64,000 bases of DNA from Arthrobacter sp. AFG20 (GTDB lineage: Bacteria > Actinomycetota > Actinomycetes > Actinomycetales > Micrococcaceae), in contig NZ_PJMC01000005.1 of the NCBI RefSeq assembly GCF_002892795.1, forward strand, positions 62,001 through 126,000. The letters are read 5' to 3'. Each line of letters starts with the position of its first letter. The first letter of the stretch is position 1. The translations under genes and the position numbers were made by a program. The notes under the pieces were generated by a model that worked only from the letters and a program-made list of their open reading frames with translations, was not told where the DNA came from and searched no databases. Shown here piece after piece: positions 7,867 through 16,214 of this stretch.

Positions 7867-7895
7867 TTCTAAAAACGTTACTCGTGACTTTAGAA
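7867..7895. promoter_or_regulatory. Operator O3: TTCTAAAA-N13-CTTTAGAA
   Basis: Third copy of the palindrome seen at 4491 and 4530, with the same 13-bp spacer and one mismatch. It starts 39 bp upstream of the flavoprotein start codon and contains that gene's -10 box. Confidence 0.68.
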
Positions 7896-7915
7896 GGGCG
7901 GACCGGAACCGTCAA
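7887..7915 (-). promoter_or_regulatory. Predicted promoter of the flavoprotein gene
   Basis: Minus strand TTGACG (7910-7915), a 17-bp spacer and TAAAGT (7887-7892). This is a near-consensus housekeeping promoter whose -10 lies in one arm of operator O3. Confidence 0.6.
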
Positions 7916-7999
7916 GGAAATTTAGGCCTTGATTCCGGCAGCAAGTAGAATAGTTCGGCAACCCGTGCGTCATGGGTCTAAATCCAACAGAAAGCCATA

Positions 8000-9139
8000 A
8001 TGCGAGTTCTAGCAGCCATGAGCGGCGGAGTTGACTCCGCCGTTGCCGCCGCCCGCGCCGTCGAGGCGGGGCACGACGTCGTCGGCGTTCACCTCGCGCT
8101 GTCGAGGATGCCGGGCACCCTGCGCACCGGCAGCAGAGGCTGCTGCACCATCGAAGATTCGCGCGATGCCTGGCGGGCCTGCGACGTCCTGGGAATTCCC
8201 TACTACGTGTGGGATTTCTCCGAGCGGTTCAAGGAGGACGTGGTCCAGGACTTCATCGACGAGTACGCCGCCGGCCGCACACCCAACCCCTGCATGCGCT
8301 GCAATGAGCGCATCAAGTTTGCCGCCCTGCTCGAAAAGGCGATGGCCCTCGGGTTCGATGCCGTCTGCACGGGCCACTACGCCAAGGTCATTGAGGACGC
8401 CGACGGAAACCGCGAACTGCACCGCGCCGCCGACTGGGCCAAGGACCAGAGCTACGTCCTGGGCGTGCTCACCCATGAGCAGCTCAAGCACTCCATGTTC
8501 CCGCTCGCAGACACCCCGTCGAAAGCGGAGGTGCGCGCGGAGGCCGAGCGGCGCGGACTGTCCGTGGCCAACAAGCCGGACAGCCACGACATCTGCTTCA
8601 TCCCGGACGGCGACACCGCCGGGTGGCTCGCGGAAAAGATCGACATGACCACGGGCGATATCGTGGATGAGACCGGCGCCAAGGTGGGCGAACACCCCGG
8701 AGCGAACGCGTTCACCGTCGGGCAGCGGCGGGGGCTGAAGCTTGGCCGGCCCGCGGCGGACGGCAAGCCGCGGTTCGTGCTGGAGATCCGGCCGAAGGAA
8801 AACAAGGTGGTGGTGGGGCCCGAGGCCCTGCTGGCCATCGACGAAATCCGCGGCATCAAGGTTTCCTGGGCCGGCCTGCCCATCGATGAGGTTGACTCCG
8901 GAGCCGACTTTGACTGCCATGCGCAGGTGCGCGCACACGGCGACCCCGTTCCTGCCATTGCGCGCATTGAGCGGGTTGCCGACGACGCCGGGATTGCGCG
9001 GGACAGCCTTGTGGTGACCCTGACGGAGCCGCTGCGCGGCGTTTCGCCCGGACAGACCGTGGTGCTTTACCAGGCCAGCAGGGTCCTCGGCCAGGCGACC
9101 ATCGACGCTGCGCGGTCCCTGCAGCGGGCCCAGCTTTGA
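8000..9139 (+). CDS. mnmA: tRNA-specific 2-thiouridylase MnmA
   Basis: A 379-residue enzyme that makes the 2-thio group of wobble uridine in Lys, Glu and Gln tRNAs. The ATP PP-loop SGGVDS is at residues 8-13. The two catalytic cysteines are in NPCMRCN (C98/C101) and DICFIPDGD (C199). The TGHYAK motif is present. AGAAAG nine bases before the ATG serves as the ribosome-binding site. A TAGAAT box about 50 bp upstream may be its promoter, back to back with the flavoprotein promoter. A strong terminator follows. Sulfur could come from the cysteine desulfurase encoded at 5333. Confidence 0.95.
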   Translation: MRVLAAMSGGVDSAVAAARAVEAGHDVVGVHLALSRMPGTLRTGSRGCCTIEDSRDAWRACDVLGIPYYVWDFSERFKEDVVQDFIDEYAAGRTPNPCMRCNERIKFAALLEKAMALGFDAVCTGHYAKVIEDADGNRELHRAADWAKDQSYVLGVLTHEQLKHSMFPLADTPSKAEVRAEAERRGLSVANKPDSHDICFIPDGDTAGWLAEKIDMTTGDIVDETGAKVGEHPGANAFTVGQRRGLKLGRPAADGKPRFVLEIRPKENKVVVGPEALLAIDEIRGIKVSWAGLPIDEVDSGADFDCHAQVRAHGDPVPAIARIERVADDAGIARDSLVVTLTEPLRGVSPGQTVVLYQASRVLGQATIDAARSLQRAQL

Positions 9140-9165
9140 CCATGCTCCGGTTTCTGGAGTGACAG

Positions 9166-9194
9166 CGGCCGGCGGATTTCCGCCGGCCGTTTTT
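9166..9194 (+). terminator. Rho-independent terminator after mnmA
   Basis: Perfect 10-bp GC stem (9166-9175 with 9180-9189), loop ATTT, then five T. Confidence 0.9.
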
Positions 9195-9213
9195 GTGCCC
9201 TTTCCCGGTTTCC

Positions 9214-9225
9214 GACCGTTCGGTC
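9214..9225. promoter_or_regulatory. Possible TetR-type operator upstream of the peptide importer
   Basis: GACCG-TT-CGGTC inverted repeat in the gap before the binding-protein gene. TetR-family repressors often bind sites of this form. A TAAATT -10-like box follows at 9248-9253. No regulator gene is adjacent, so this is only a candidate. Confidence 0.3.
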
Positions 9226-9385
9226 AGCGGACCGCGGGCCGTTCTGGTAAATTTTGTGTCTCAACTCACACGATGCAATGTTTCACCGGGCAACCTTCTG
9301 GTTGAATCAGAGGCATCAGCGGGATGCCCCGCACACGAGTCAGTTCGGGCACCCCGCGCGTACTCATCGAACAGAAAGTTCACAG

Positions 9386-11020
9386 ATGGCAATGAATCAG
9401 AGGGCCTTGCGGAGCGCTGTCGCGCTGGCAGGCGTTTCCGCTTTCGCACTCACAGCCTGCACCGGCCCGTCCGGAGGCGGGGGAACTTCCACGGGCGGCG
9501 CCGGCGGAGGAACCATCACGTACGGCACCACCGACAAGGTGGTTACCCTTGACCCTGCCGGTTCCTATGACGCCGGCTCGTTCATGATCATGAACCAGGT
9601 CTATCCGTTCCTCATGAACTCCAAGCCCGGATCCGCCGAGGCCAGCCCGGACATCGCCGAATCGGCGTCGTTCACCACCCCCACTGAGTACACCGTCAAG
9701 CTGAAGCCGGGCCTCAAGTTCGCCAACGGCCACGCGCTGACCTCCTCCGACGTCAAGTTCTCGATCGACCGCGTGGTCAAGATCGCCGACCCCAACGGGC
9801 CGGCGTCACTGCTCGCGAATCTGAAATCGGTGGCAGCCAAGGATGATTCCACAGTCGTTTTTACGCTTAAGGCGGCTAACGACCAGGTCTTCCCGAGCGT
9901 CCTCGGTACCAACAGCGGCCCCATCGTCGACGAAGAAGTCTTTCCGGCGAACAAGATCATGAGCGATGACGAGATCGTCAAAGGCAAGCCCTTTGCGGGC
10001 CAGTACACAATCGAGAGCTACAAGAAGAACGAGCTTGTCAGCCTCAAGGCCAACCCGGACTACAACGGCTTGCTCGGCAAACCCGCCAACGACGGCGCCA
10101 ACATCAAGTACTACGCCGACTCCAACAATCTGAAGCTGGACGTGCAGCAGGGCAACATCGACGTTGCCGGCCGCAGCCTGACAGCCACCGACGCCGCGGA
10201 CCTTGAAAAGGACTCGAAGGTCAAGGTGCACAAGGGCCCCGGCGGTGAACTGCGCTACATCGTCTTCAATTTCGACACCATGCCCTTCGGTGCCAAGACG
10301 GCCAACGCCGACGCCAAGAAGGCGCTCGCCGTCCGCCAGGCCATGGCCGACATTGTCGACCGGGAGGCCATTGCAACCCAGGTCTACAAAGGCACCTACC
10401 TTCCTGCGTTCTCCGTCGTTCCGGACGGACTGCCAGGTGCAGCGCAACCCCTGAAGGAGATGTACGGCGACGGCAACGGCAAGCCCGACCTTGACAAGGC
10501 CAAGAAGGCGTTCGCCGACGCCGGCATTACCGGCACGGTCAACATCAAACTGCAGTACAACCCGGACCACTACGGCAAGTCCTCCGGTGATGAATACGCC
10601 ATGATCAAGGAACAGCTGGAAAAGTCGGGCCTGTTCAAGGTGGACCTGCAGTCCACTGAGTGGGTGACCTACTCCAAGGCACGCACCGCGGACGCCTACC
10701 CGGTCTACCAGCTCGGCTGGTTCCCGGACTACTCCGACGCGGACAACTACCTCACGCCGTTCTTTATCCCGGGCAACTTCCTCAAGAACCACTACGAGAA
10801 CCCGGCGGTCACTGACATCATCAAGAAACAACTGGTCACAGCCGACAAGACCGAGCGTGAAACGTCTCTCGGAGACGCGCAGACGGCCGTTGCCAAGGAC
10901 CTTTCCACGTTGCCGCTGCTGCAGGGCGCCCAGCTGATGGTGGCCGGCGCGGATGTCAAGGGCGTAGAACAGACGCTGGACCCGTCATTCAAGACCCGCC
11001 TCGGAGTGATCTCGAAGTAG
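9386..11020 (+). CDS. ABC transporter substrate-binding lipoprotein, family 5 (peptide/nickel type)
   Basis: A 544-residue solute-binding protein. The signal peptide ends in lipobox LTAC (Cys25) and is followed by a Gly/Ser-rich linker, so it is anchored outside the membrane. The body has the family-5 features TLDPAGSYD near the N terminus and a segment ending QLGWFPDYSDADNYL. Substrates of this family are mostly oligopeptides, but the specificity cannot be read here. The start ATG at 9386 is preceded by GAAAG; an upstream in-frame start would bury the signal peptide. The permease and ATPase genes follow after a strong hairpin. Confidence 0.92.
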   Translation: MAMNQRALRSAVALAGVSAFALTACTGPSGGGGTSTGGAGGGTITYGTTDKVVTLDPAGSYDAGSFMIMNQVYPFLMNSKPGSAEASPDIAESASFTTPTEYTVKLKPGLKFANGHALTSSDVKFSIDRVVKIADPNGPASLLANLKSVAAKDDSTVVFTLKAANDQVFPSVLGTNSGPIVDEEVFPANKIMSDDEIVKGKPFAGQYTIESYKKNELVSLKANPDYNGLLGKPANDGANIKYYADSNNLKLDVQQGNIDVAGRSLTATDAADLEKDSKVKVHKGPGGELRYIVFNFDTMPFGAKTANADAKKALAVRQAMADIVDREAIATQVYKGTYLPAFSVVPDGLPGAAQPLKEMYGDGNGKPDLDKAKKAFADAGITGTVNIKLQYNPDHYGKSSGDEYAMIKEQLEKSGLFKVDLQSTEWVTYSKARTADAYPVYQLGWFPDYSDADNYLTPFFIPGNFLKNHYENPAVTDIIKKQLVTADKTERETSLGDAQTAVAKDLSTLPLLQGAQLMVAGADVKGVEQTLDPSFKTRLGVISK

Positions 11021-11043
11021 GGCTCCACCCCATCAGGTCCTGA

Positions 11044-11091
11044 CCAGCCAAGGAGGCGGGACGCCTTCCAGGCGTTCCGCCTCCTTGCTGG
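11044..11091 (+). other. Long intercistronic hairpin after the binding-protein gene
   Basis: Left arm 11044-11066 and right arm 11070-11091 pair over about 22 bp, with one bulged C and one G-T pair; the loop is TCC. No T-tract follows. Such structures after a binding-protein gene usually stabilise the upstream mRNA and/or partly stop transcription, so that binding protein is made in excess of permease. Confidence 0.75.
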
Positions 11092-11116
11092 CCGGTGAAC
11101 AACGGATTCCGGATCC

Positions 11117-12241
11117 GTGACGGACCCGGAAACACAGAATCAGGCAGTAATGACAACTCTCATTGAGGCGCCGCCAAGCGACGCAGACGGCCTTTTGCCG
11201 ACAAAGAAAAAGAAGTCCGGCGGGGGACTGGGCCAGTACATCCTGATCAGGTTCCTCCTGATCTTTCCAACCATCTTCATCCTGGTCACCATGGTGTTCT
11301 TCCTGATGAGGATCACGGGCGACCCCATCACGGCTGCCATGGGCGGCCGCCTGCCTCCGGAACAGCTGCAGCAGCGGATTCACGACGCCGGATACGACCG
11401 GCCGCTCCCCGTCCAGTACTTCGAATACCTGGGCCAGTTGGTGACCGGCAATTTCGGCACCACCCTCTCTGACAACCGCCAGGTCACTGAGATGCTGGCA
11501 ACCTATGGTGCGGCCACGCTCGAACTTACCGTCAACGCTCTCATCGTCGCGCTTCTGGTCGGCATTCCATTCGGGATGATCGCCGCCCACCGCAGGGACC
11601 ACGCACCGGACGCGGTACTGCGCGTCTTTGCCATTCTCTGCTACGCCACACCCGTATTTTTTGCCGGGCTGCTGCTGAAGCTGACCTTCGCCGTGTGGCT
11701 GGGCTGGCTGCCCGTGGCGGGTCGTGCGAAAACCTCCAGCGAACTTGCCCTCACCGGGCTCCAAGCACCAACCGGGATTTATTGGCTGGACGCGCTCAGA
11801 AGCGGCAATACGGCCGCCCTCGGCGACGTGATGGCGCATGCCGTCCTGCCCGCTGTTGCCCTGGGCCTGCTGACAGCAGGCATCTTCCTCCGTCTGGTGC
11901 GCACCAATCTCATCGGCACGCTGGGCCGCGACTACATCGAGGCGGGCCGCTCGCGCGGCGTCAGCGAATTCCGGCTGGTTACCAAGCACGCCTACAAGCC
12001 TGCCCTGATCCCCATCATCACCGTCATGGGCCTCCAGATCGCGGTGATGCTCGGCGGTGCCGTGCTTACGGAGAAAACCTTTGAGTGGAAAGGGCTGGGC
12101 TTCCAGCTGGCCAACTACCTGACGGCCCGCGACTTCGTGGCTGTCCAGGGCATCGTGGTCCTCCTCGCCGTCATCGTCGCCATCACCAACTTCATCGTGG
12201 ACATCGTGGCCGCGCTGATCGATCCCCGTGTGAGGTACTGA
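11117..12241 (+). CDS. Peptide ABC transporter permease (DppB type)
   Basis: A 374-residue inner-membrane permease. A hydrophilic N-terminal arm of about 40 residues (with KKKK) precedes the first helix (IRFLLIFPTIFILVTMVFFL). The binding-protein-dependent transport signature EAGRSRGVSEFRLVTKHAYKPALIP is near residues 275-300. Six helices are likely. The start could be this GTG or the ATG at 11150; neither has a clear Shine-Dalgarno. The next permease starts two bases after the stop, so the two are co-translated. It pairs with that gene to form the membrane channel. Confidence 0.9.
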   Translation: MTDPETQNQAVMTTLIEAPPSDADGLLPTKKKKSGGGLGQYILIRFLLIFPTIFILVTMVFFLMRITGDPITAAMGGRLPPEQLQQRIHDAGYDRPLPVQYFEYLGQLVTGNFGTTLSDNRQVTEMLATYGAATLELTVNALIVALLVGIPFGMIAAHRRDHAPDAVLRVFAILCYATPVFFAGLLLKLTFAVWLGWLPVAGRAKTSSELALTGLQAPTGIYWLDALRSGNTAALGDVMAHAVLPAVALGLLTAGIFLRLVRTNLIGTLGRDYIEAGRSRGVSEFRLVTKHAYKPALIPIITVMGLQIAVMLGGAVLTEKTFEWKGLGFQLANYLTARDFVAVQGIVVLLAVIVAITNFIVDIVAALIDPRVRY

Positions 12242-12243
12242 CA

Positions 12244-13266
12244 ATGAGCATCACCCCTTCAATGGAAGCCACCGTGCACCGCAAGGCACCGCTGCTCAAA
12301 CGGCTGCCCGTCATTTCCCACTTCAACAAAAGCGTCGGACTCCAGCGGGGCATGCTCGTCGTCGGCCTCGTCCTGACCGCCACGTTCCTCCTGACCGCCA
12401 TTTTCGCGCCGCTCCTCGCCCCCTACGGATTTGCGCAACTTTCCGACGCCGACGGCAGCTTTCCCACGCAGCAGGCTCCCGGCGGAAAGCATTTGCTGGG
12501 CACCACCGTCGGCGGCTACGATGTCCTGTCCCGGGTCATCTGGGGCTCCCAGACCGCCATCCTCGTGATCGTCGTGGCCGTGGTGCTGTCGATCTTCGCC
12601 GGCGTCATCCTCGGCCTGGTGAGCGGATACCTCGGCGGCTGGCTCGACCGGGTCCTCGTGGTGGTGGCTGACGCCATCTACGCATTCCCGTCACTGCTGG
12701 TGGCCATCGTCATGGCCATCGTCATCAGCGGCGGCGAGTCCAGCCTCTTCGGCGGCGTGCTGGCCGCGGCGATCTCCATCACCGTGGTGTTCATTCCGCA
12801 ATACTTCCGTGTCATCAGGGCCGAGACCATCAGGCTCAAAGCGGAACCCTTCGTCGAATCGGCCAAAGTGGTGGGCGCCTCCAGCATCCGCATCATGGGC
12901 AGGCACATCTACCGGAATGCCACCCGCACCCTTCCGCTGATTTTCACCCTGAATGCGTCCGAGGCGATCCTGACCCTGGCGGGTCTGGGCTTCCTGGGAT
13001 TCGGCATCGAACCCTCGTCCGCCGCTGAATGGGGTTTCGACCTCAACAAGGCACTCGCGGACACCACGTCAGGCATCTGGTGGACCGGCGTGTTCCCGGG
13101 CCTTGCCATCGTCTGGACAGTCCTTGGCCTCACGCTGGTGGGGGAGAGCATCAACGACCTCAACGATCCCCGCCTCCGCGGGCGCAAGCGCGCCGGAAAC
13201 AAGGGCGGACCGGACTCGACCGCGGCGGCCCAGGCAGCCATTTCAGCAGATGTGAGAAGCTCATGA
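12244..13266 (+). CDS. Peptide ABC transporter permease (DppC type)
   Basis: A 340-residue permease. The first helix is at about residues 37-57, with the DppC-type periplasmic segment (HLLGTTVGGYDVLSRVIWG) next. The EAA-like loop is near FVESAKVVGASSIRIMGRHI, and a C-terminal helix is followed by DPRLRGRK. The ATG at 12244 sits two bases after the first permease. The stop overlaps the next start in ATGA. It is the second subunit of the importer channel. Confidence 0.92.
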   Translation: MSITPSMEATVHRKAPLLKRLPVISHFNKSVGLQRGMLVVGLVLTATFLLTAIFAPLLAPYGFAQLSDADGSFPTQQAPGGKHLLGTTVGGYDVLSRVIWGSQTAILVIVVAVVLSIFAGVILGLVSGYLGGWLDRVLVVVADAIYAFPSLLVAIVMAIVISGGESSLFGGVLAAAISITVVFIPQYFRVIRAETIRLKAEPFVESAKVVGASSIRIMGRHIYRNATRTLPLIFTLNASEAILTLAGLGFLGFGIEPSSAAEWGFDLNKALADTTSGIWWTGVFPGLAIVWTVLGLTLVGESINDLNDPRLRGRKRAGNKGGPDSTAAAQAAISADVRSS

Positions 13267-14978
13267 CCATCAACATCGGATCGGTTTCAGACCAGCACCC
13301 GGCCGGTACCGGCCCCGTGCTGGACATCGACCACCTCAAGGTCACGTTCGCCACCGACGCCGGGGACGTGTACGCAGTCAAGGACGTAAGCCTTGAAGTG
13401 CAGGCGGGGGAGGTGCTCGCCATCGTCGGCGAGTCCGGCTCCGGCAAGACCGTGACGGCCAAGACCATCCTCGGCTTGCTGCCGGAAACTGCCATCAGCT
13501 CCGGCGCGGTGCTGATCAACGGCAGCAACGTCATCAGCGTCAGTCCTGGGAAGCTCCGCGAGATCCGGGGACGGGACGTGGCCATGGTCTTCCAGGAGCC
13601 GTCCACGGCACTGAATCCCGTGTTCACCGTCGGCTGGCAAATCGCCGAAGGGATCCTCGCGCATGCGGGCCGGGACGGCGGCAAACGGGTCACCGCGAAG
13701 GAAGCGAAGGCCCGGGCCATCGAGGCCCTGCGCAAGGTGGGCATCCCGGACCCCGAAACGCGCGTCAACTACTACCCGCATCAGTTCTCGGGCGGCCAGA
13801 AGCAGCGCGTGGTCATCGCCGCCGCGCTTGCCCTGAATCCGGGGCTGATCGTGGCCGACGAACCCACCACCGCCCTGGATGTCACTGTGCAGGCGGAAAT
13901 CCTGGAGCTCCTGCGGGACCTGAGGGACAAGTACGGGACGTCCATTGTGCTGATCACGCACAATATGGGCGTGGTGGCCGACCTCGCCGACCGCGTCGTA
14001 GTGATGTACCAGGGCGACGTCGTCGAGGAAGCCAGCGCGAAATCCCTCTTCGCCGAGCCGCGGCAGGACTACACCCGGAAGCTGCTGGCCGCCGTCCCGC
14101 ACCTTGGCCGGCACTCGGCGTCCGAAGGAATGACGGAGCGGGCGCACCAGGCCGGGCAGGTGCTGGTGGAGGCCAAGGGCCTCACCATCGAGTACCCCGG
14201 CCGGCTGGGCAGCCCCGCCTTCAAAGCCGTCGACGGCGTCAGCTTCACGGTGTCCGAAGGCGAGGTGTTCGGGCTCGTTGGCGAATCCGGTTCCGGGAAG
14301 ACCACCATCGGCCGGGCCATCGCCGGCCTTAACCGGACCACCGGCGGAAGCCTGAACGTTCTGGGCTACGAGATGCTGAACTTCAAGGAACGGAGCTTCA
14401 AGCCGCTCCGCAAGGAGATCGGGTTCGTCTTCCAGGACCCGGCAGCGTCCTTCAACCCGCAGCTGACCATCGGCGACTGCGTCGCCGAACCGCTGGTCAT
14501 CCACACCAACCCTTCACCGGCGCAGGCGCGCAAGCGCGTGGGTGAGCTGCTGGAGTCAGTCCAGCTGCCGGCGTCGTACGCTGACCGTTTCCCGCATGAG
14601 CTGTCCGGCGGGCAGCGGCAGCGCGCATCACTGGCACGGGCGCTGATTCTGAACCCGAAACTGCTCATCGCCGATGAGCCGACGTCGGCGCTGGACGTTT
14701 CGGTGCAGGCGAAAGTCCTGGAGCTCTTCCGTGAGATCCAGCAGGAGTTCGGGTTTGCGGCGCTGTTCATCAGCCATGACCTTGCTGTGGTGGACATGCT
14801 GTCGCACTGGGTCGGGGTGCTGTACAAGGGCAAACTCGTTGAGCAGGGCATCGGTCACCACGTCATGGGCTCCCCGCAGCATGACTACACGAAGCGCCTG
14901 ATCGCGTCACTGCCTGTCCCGGATCCGGCCGAGCAGGCCAAGCGCCGGGAGGACCACCGCGCCCTGCTGGGCATCTAG
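13263..14978 (+). CDS. Fused dual ATP-binding protein of the peptide ABC transporter
   Basis: A 571-residue protein with two complete ABC ATPase domains, equal to DppD and DppF joined. Domain 1 has Walker A GESGSGKT (56-63) and signature FSGGQKQR (about 175). Domain 2 has Walker A GESGSGKT (about 340-347) and signature LSGGQRQR (about 446). Each domain has the DEPT Walker B. It supplies the energy for the two permeases upstream. The ATG overlaps the permease stop (ATGA), and a strong hairpin follows the stop. Such fusions are common in Actinobacteria. Confidence 0.95.
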   Translation: MTINIGSVSDQHPAGTGPVLDIDHLKVTFATDAGDVYAVKDVSLEVQAGEVLAIVGESGSGKTVTAKTILGLLPETAISSGAVLINGSNVISVSPGKLREIRGRDVAMVFQEPSTALNPVFTVGWQIAEGILAHAGRDGGKRVTAKEAKARAIEALRKVGIPDPETRVNYYPHQFSGGQKQRVVIAAALALNPGLIVADEPTTALDVTVQAEILELLRDLRDKYGTSIVLITHNMGVVADLADRVVVMYQGDVVEEASAKSLFAEPRQDYTRKLLAAVPHLGRHSASEGMTERAHQAGQVLVEAKGLTIEYPGRLGSPAFKAVDGVSFTVSEGEVFGLVGESGSGKTTIGRAIAGLNRTTGGSLNVLGYEMLNFKERSFKPLRKEIGFVFQDPAASFNPQLTIGDCVAEPLVIHTNPSPAQARKRVGELLESVQLPASYADRFPHELSGGQRQRASLARALILNPKLLIADEPTSALDVSVQAKVLELFREIQQEFGFAALFISHDLAVVDMLSHWVGVLYKGKLVEQGIGHHVMGSPQHDYTKRLIASLPVPDPAEQAKRREDHRALLGI

Positions 14979-14989
14979 AACGCACGGCA

Positions 14990-15028
14990 GGCCCGTATCC
15001 CACCTTCTGCAAACGTGGGATACGGGCC
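14990..15028. terminator. Bidirectional terminator between convergent genes
   Basis: Perfect 14-bp stem (14990-15003 with 15015-15028) around an 11-base loop, between the ends of the ABC ATPase gene and the convergent dehydrogenase gene. The T-tract is weak. Confidence 0.75.
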
Positions 15029-15035
15029 TCCTGCC

Positions 15036-15692
15036 CTATTCAGAGACCACCTTGATGTTGAACACGCGGTTTCCCTGGTTCAGGAAAATCCGCAGCCACA
15101 GCGGCAGCCACATCTCCATGCCCCGTGCCGCCTCCAGCGGGCCGAGGTCCCTGATGTGTTCGGGCCGCCAGCCGAATTCCTGCAGCAGCCCGGCCACCAC
15201 TTCCTTGGCGCCGGCGTCGTCGCCGGCCATGAACACGTCGTGATCCCCGTCCGCCAGCCGGTCCGGCGCCACCATGACATCGGCGCGCATGGTGTTCAGT
15301 GCCTTCACCACGCGGGCCGTGGGAAACGCCCGCTGGATGGTTTCCGCCAGGCTGTCGGTGTTCGAGATGGAGAGCGACGGCGGGAAACCGGCCGAATGGT
15401 CCAGCGGATTGGCCACATCGATCAGCACCTTGCCGGCGATATTCTTCGTGCTGGCAGCGGCCAGTACTTCGAGCGAAACAGTGCCGGGCGTCGCATTGAT
15501 GATCACCTCGGCCTGCGCCGCGGCATCGGCGAACGTTGCGGCCTCGGCCCGCGGCCCCGCTTCGGCTGCCCACCCCACGGCAGCGTCGTTGGTGGCGCTC
15601 CGCGACCCGAGAACGACGTCGTGCCCGGACTGCACGAGTTTTCCCGCCAGGGTCCTGCCCACCACGCCGGTACCTAGAACTGCGATCCTCAT
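15036..15692 (-). CDS. NADPH-dependent F420 reductase-like dehydrogenase
   Basis: A 218-residue Rossmann protein. The N terminus RIAVLGTGVVGRTLAGKL binds a dinucleotide, and GSRS after strand 2 suggests NADPH. The body VIINATPGT and VVKALNTM match the F420H2:NADP oxidoreductase / ProC-like family. Family members include true F420 reductases and proteins of other substrate use. No F420 synthesis genes are in the window, so the substrate is open. GGGAGG lies seven bases before the ATG. It is monocistronic. Confidence 0.8.
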   Translation of the reverse strand: MRIAVLGTGVVGRTLAGKLVQSGHDVVLGSRSATNDAAVGWAAEAGPRAEAATFADAAAQAEVIINATPGTVSLEVLAAASTKNIAGKVLIDVANPLDHSAGFPPSLSISNTDSLAETIQRAFPTARVVKALNTMRADVMVAPDRLADGDHDVFMAGDDAGAKEVVAGLLQEFGWRPEHIRDLGPLEAARGMEMWLPLWLRIFLNQGNRVFNIKVVSE

Positions 15693-15776
15693 GTGGAGCC
15701 TCCCTCATCGGTACTAACGAACACTTACATTCTCTGCCTGCTTCCTTAACACGGGCAGGGAGTCCTGCAGTGCCCA

Positions 15777-15782
15777 TAGACT
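15777..15782 (+). promoter_or_regulatory. -10 box for a leaderless chorismate mutase transcript
   Basis: TAGACT, six bases before the ATG at 15789. Confidence 0.5.
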
Positions 15783-15788
15783 GGAACC

Positions 15789-16211
15789 ATGACCGAGCTG
15801 AACCATGATCTGCCTGACACCGACTCCTACAATCCCGCCGCCAGCTCCCTGGCCGGGCATGTGGATCCTGCGGTGATGGCGGAGCTGCTATCGATCCGGT
15901 CGAGCATCGACAACATCGATGCAACCTTGGTTTATCTTCTGGCGGAGCGGTTTAAGGCGACCCAGAAGGTGGGATTCCTCAAAGCTGCCCACCGCCTTCC
16001 TGCGGGGGATCCGGGGCGTGAAACTGCCCAGATCGCCCGGCTCCGCCGCCTTGCCGAGGACGCGCAGCTGGATCCGGCGTTTGCGGAGAAGTTCCTGAAC
16101 TTCATCATCGGCGAGGTGATCCGGCACCACGAGGCGATCGCGGAGGACCACAATTCCGCCGGTGGAACTTCCAACGGGACGGCCAGCCCAGCAGCTCCGC
16201 TGACCGCCTAA
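15789..16211 (+). CDS. Chorismate mutase (AroQ class)
   Basis: A 140-residue all-helical AroQ-type enzyme converting chorismate to prephenate on the way to Phe and Tyr. The mutase domain spans about residues 35-115: LLSIRSSIDNIDATLVYLLAERFKATQKVG, then the D-P-x-R segment and a C-terminal helix ending IIGEVIRHHE. No signal peptide is present, so it is cytoplasmic. Poorly conserved arms of about 30 and 25 residues flank the domain. The following gene starts four bases after the stop. A leaderless start is likely. Confidence 0.9.
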   Translation: MTELNHDLPDTDSYNPAASSLAGHVDPAVMAELLSIRSSIDNIDATLVYLLAERFKATQKVGFLKAAHRLPAGDPGRETAQIARLRRLAEDAQLDPAFAEKFLNFIIGEVIRHHEAIAEDHNSAGGTSNGTASPAAPLTA

Positions 16212-16214
16212 GCC

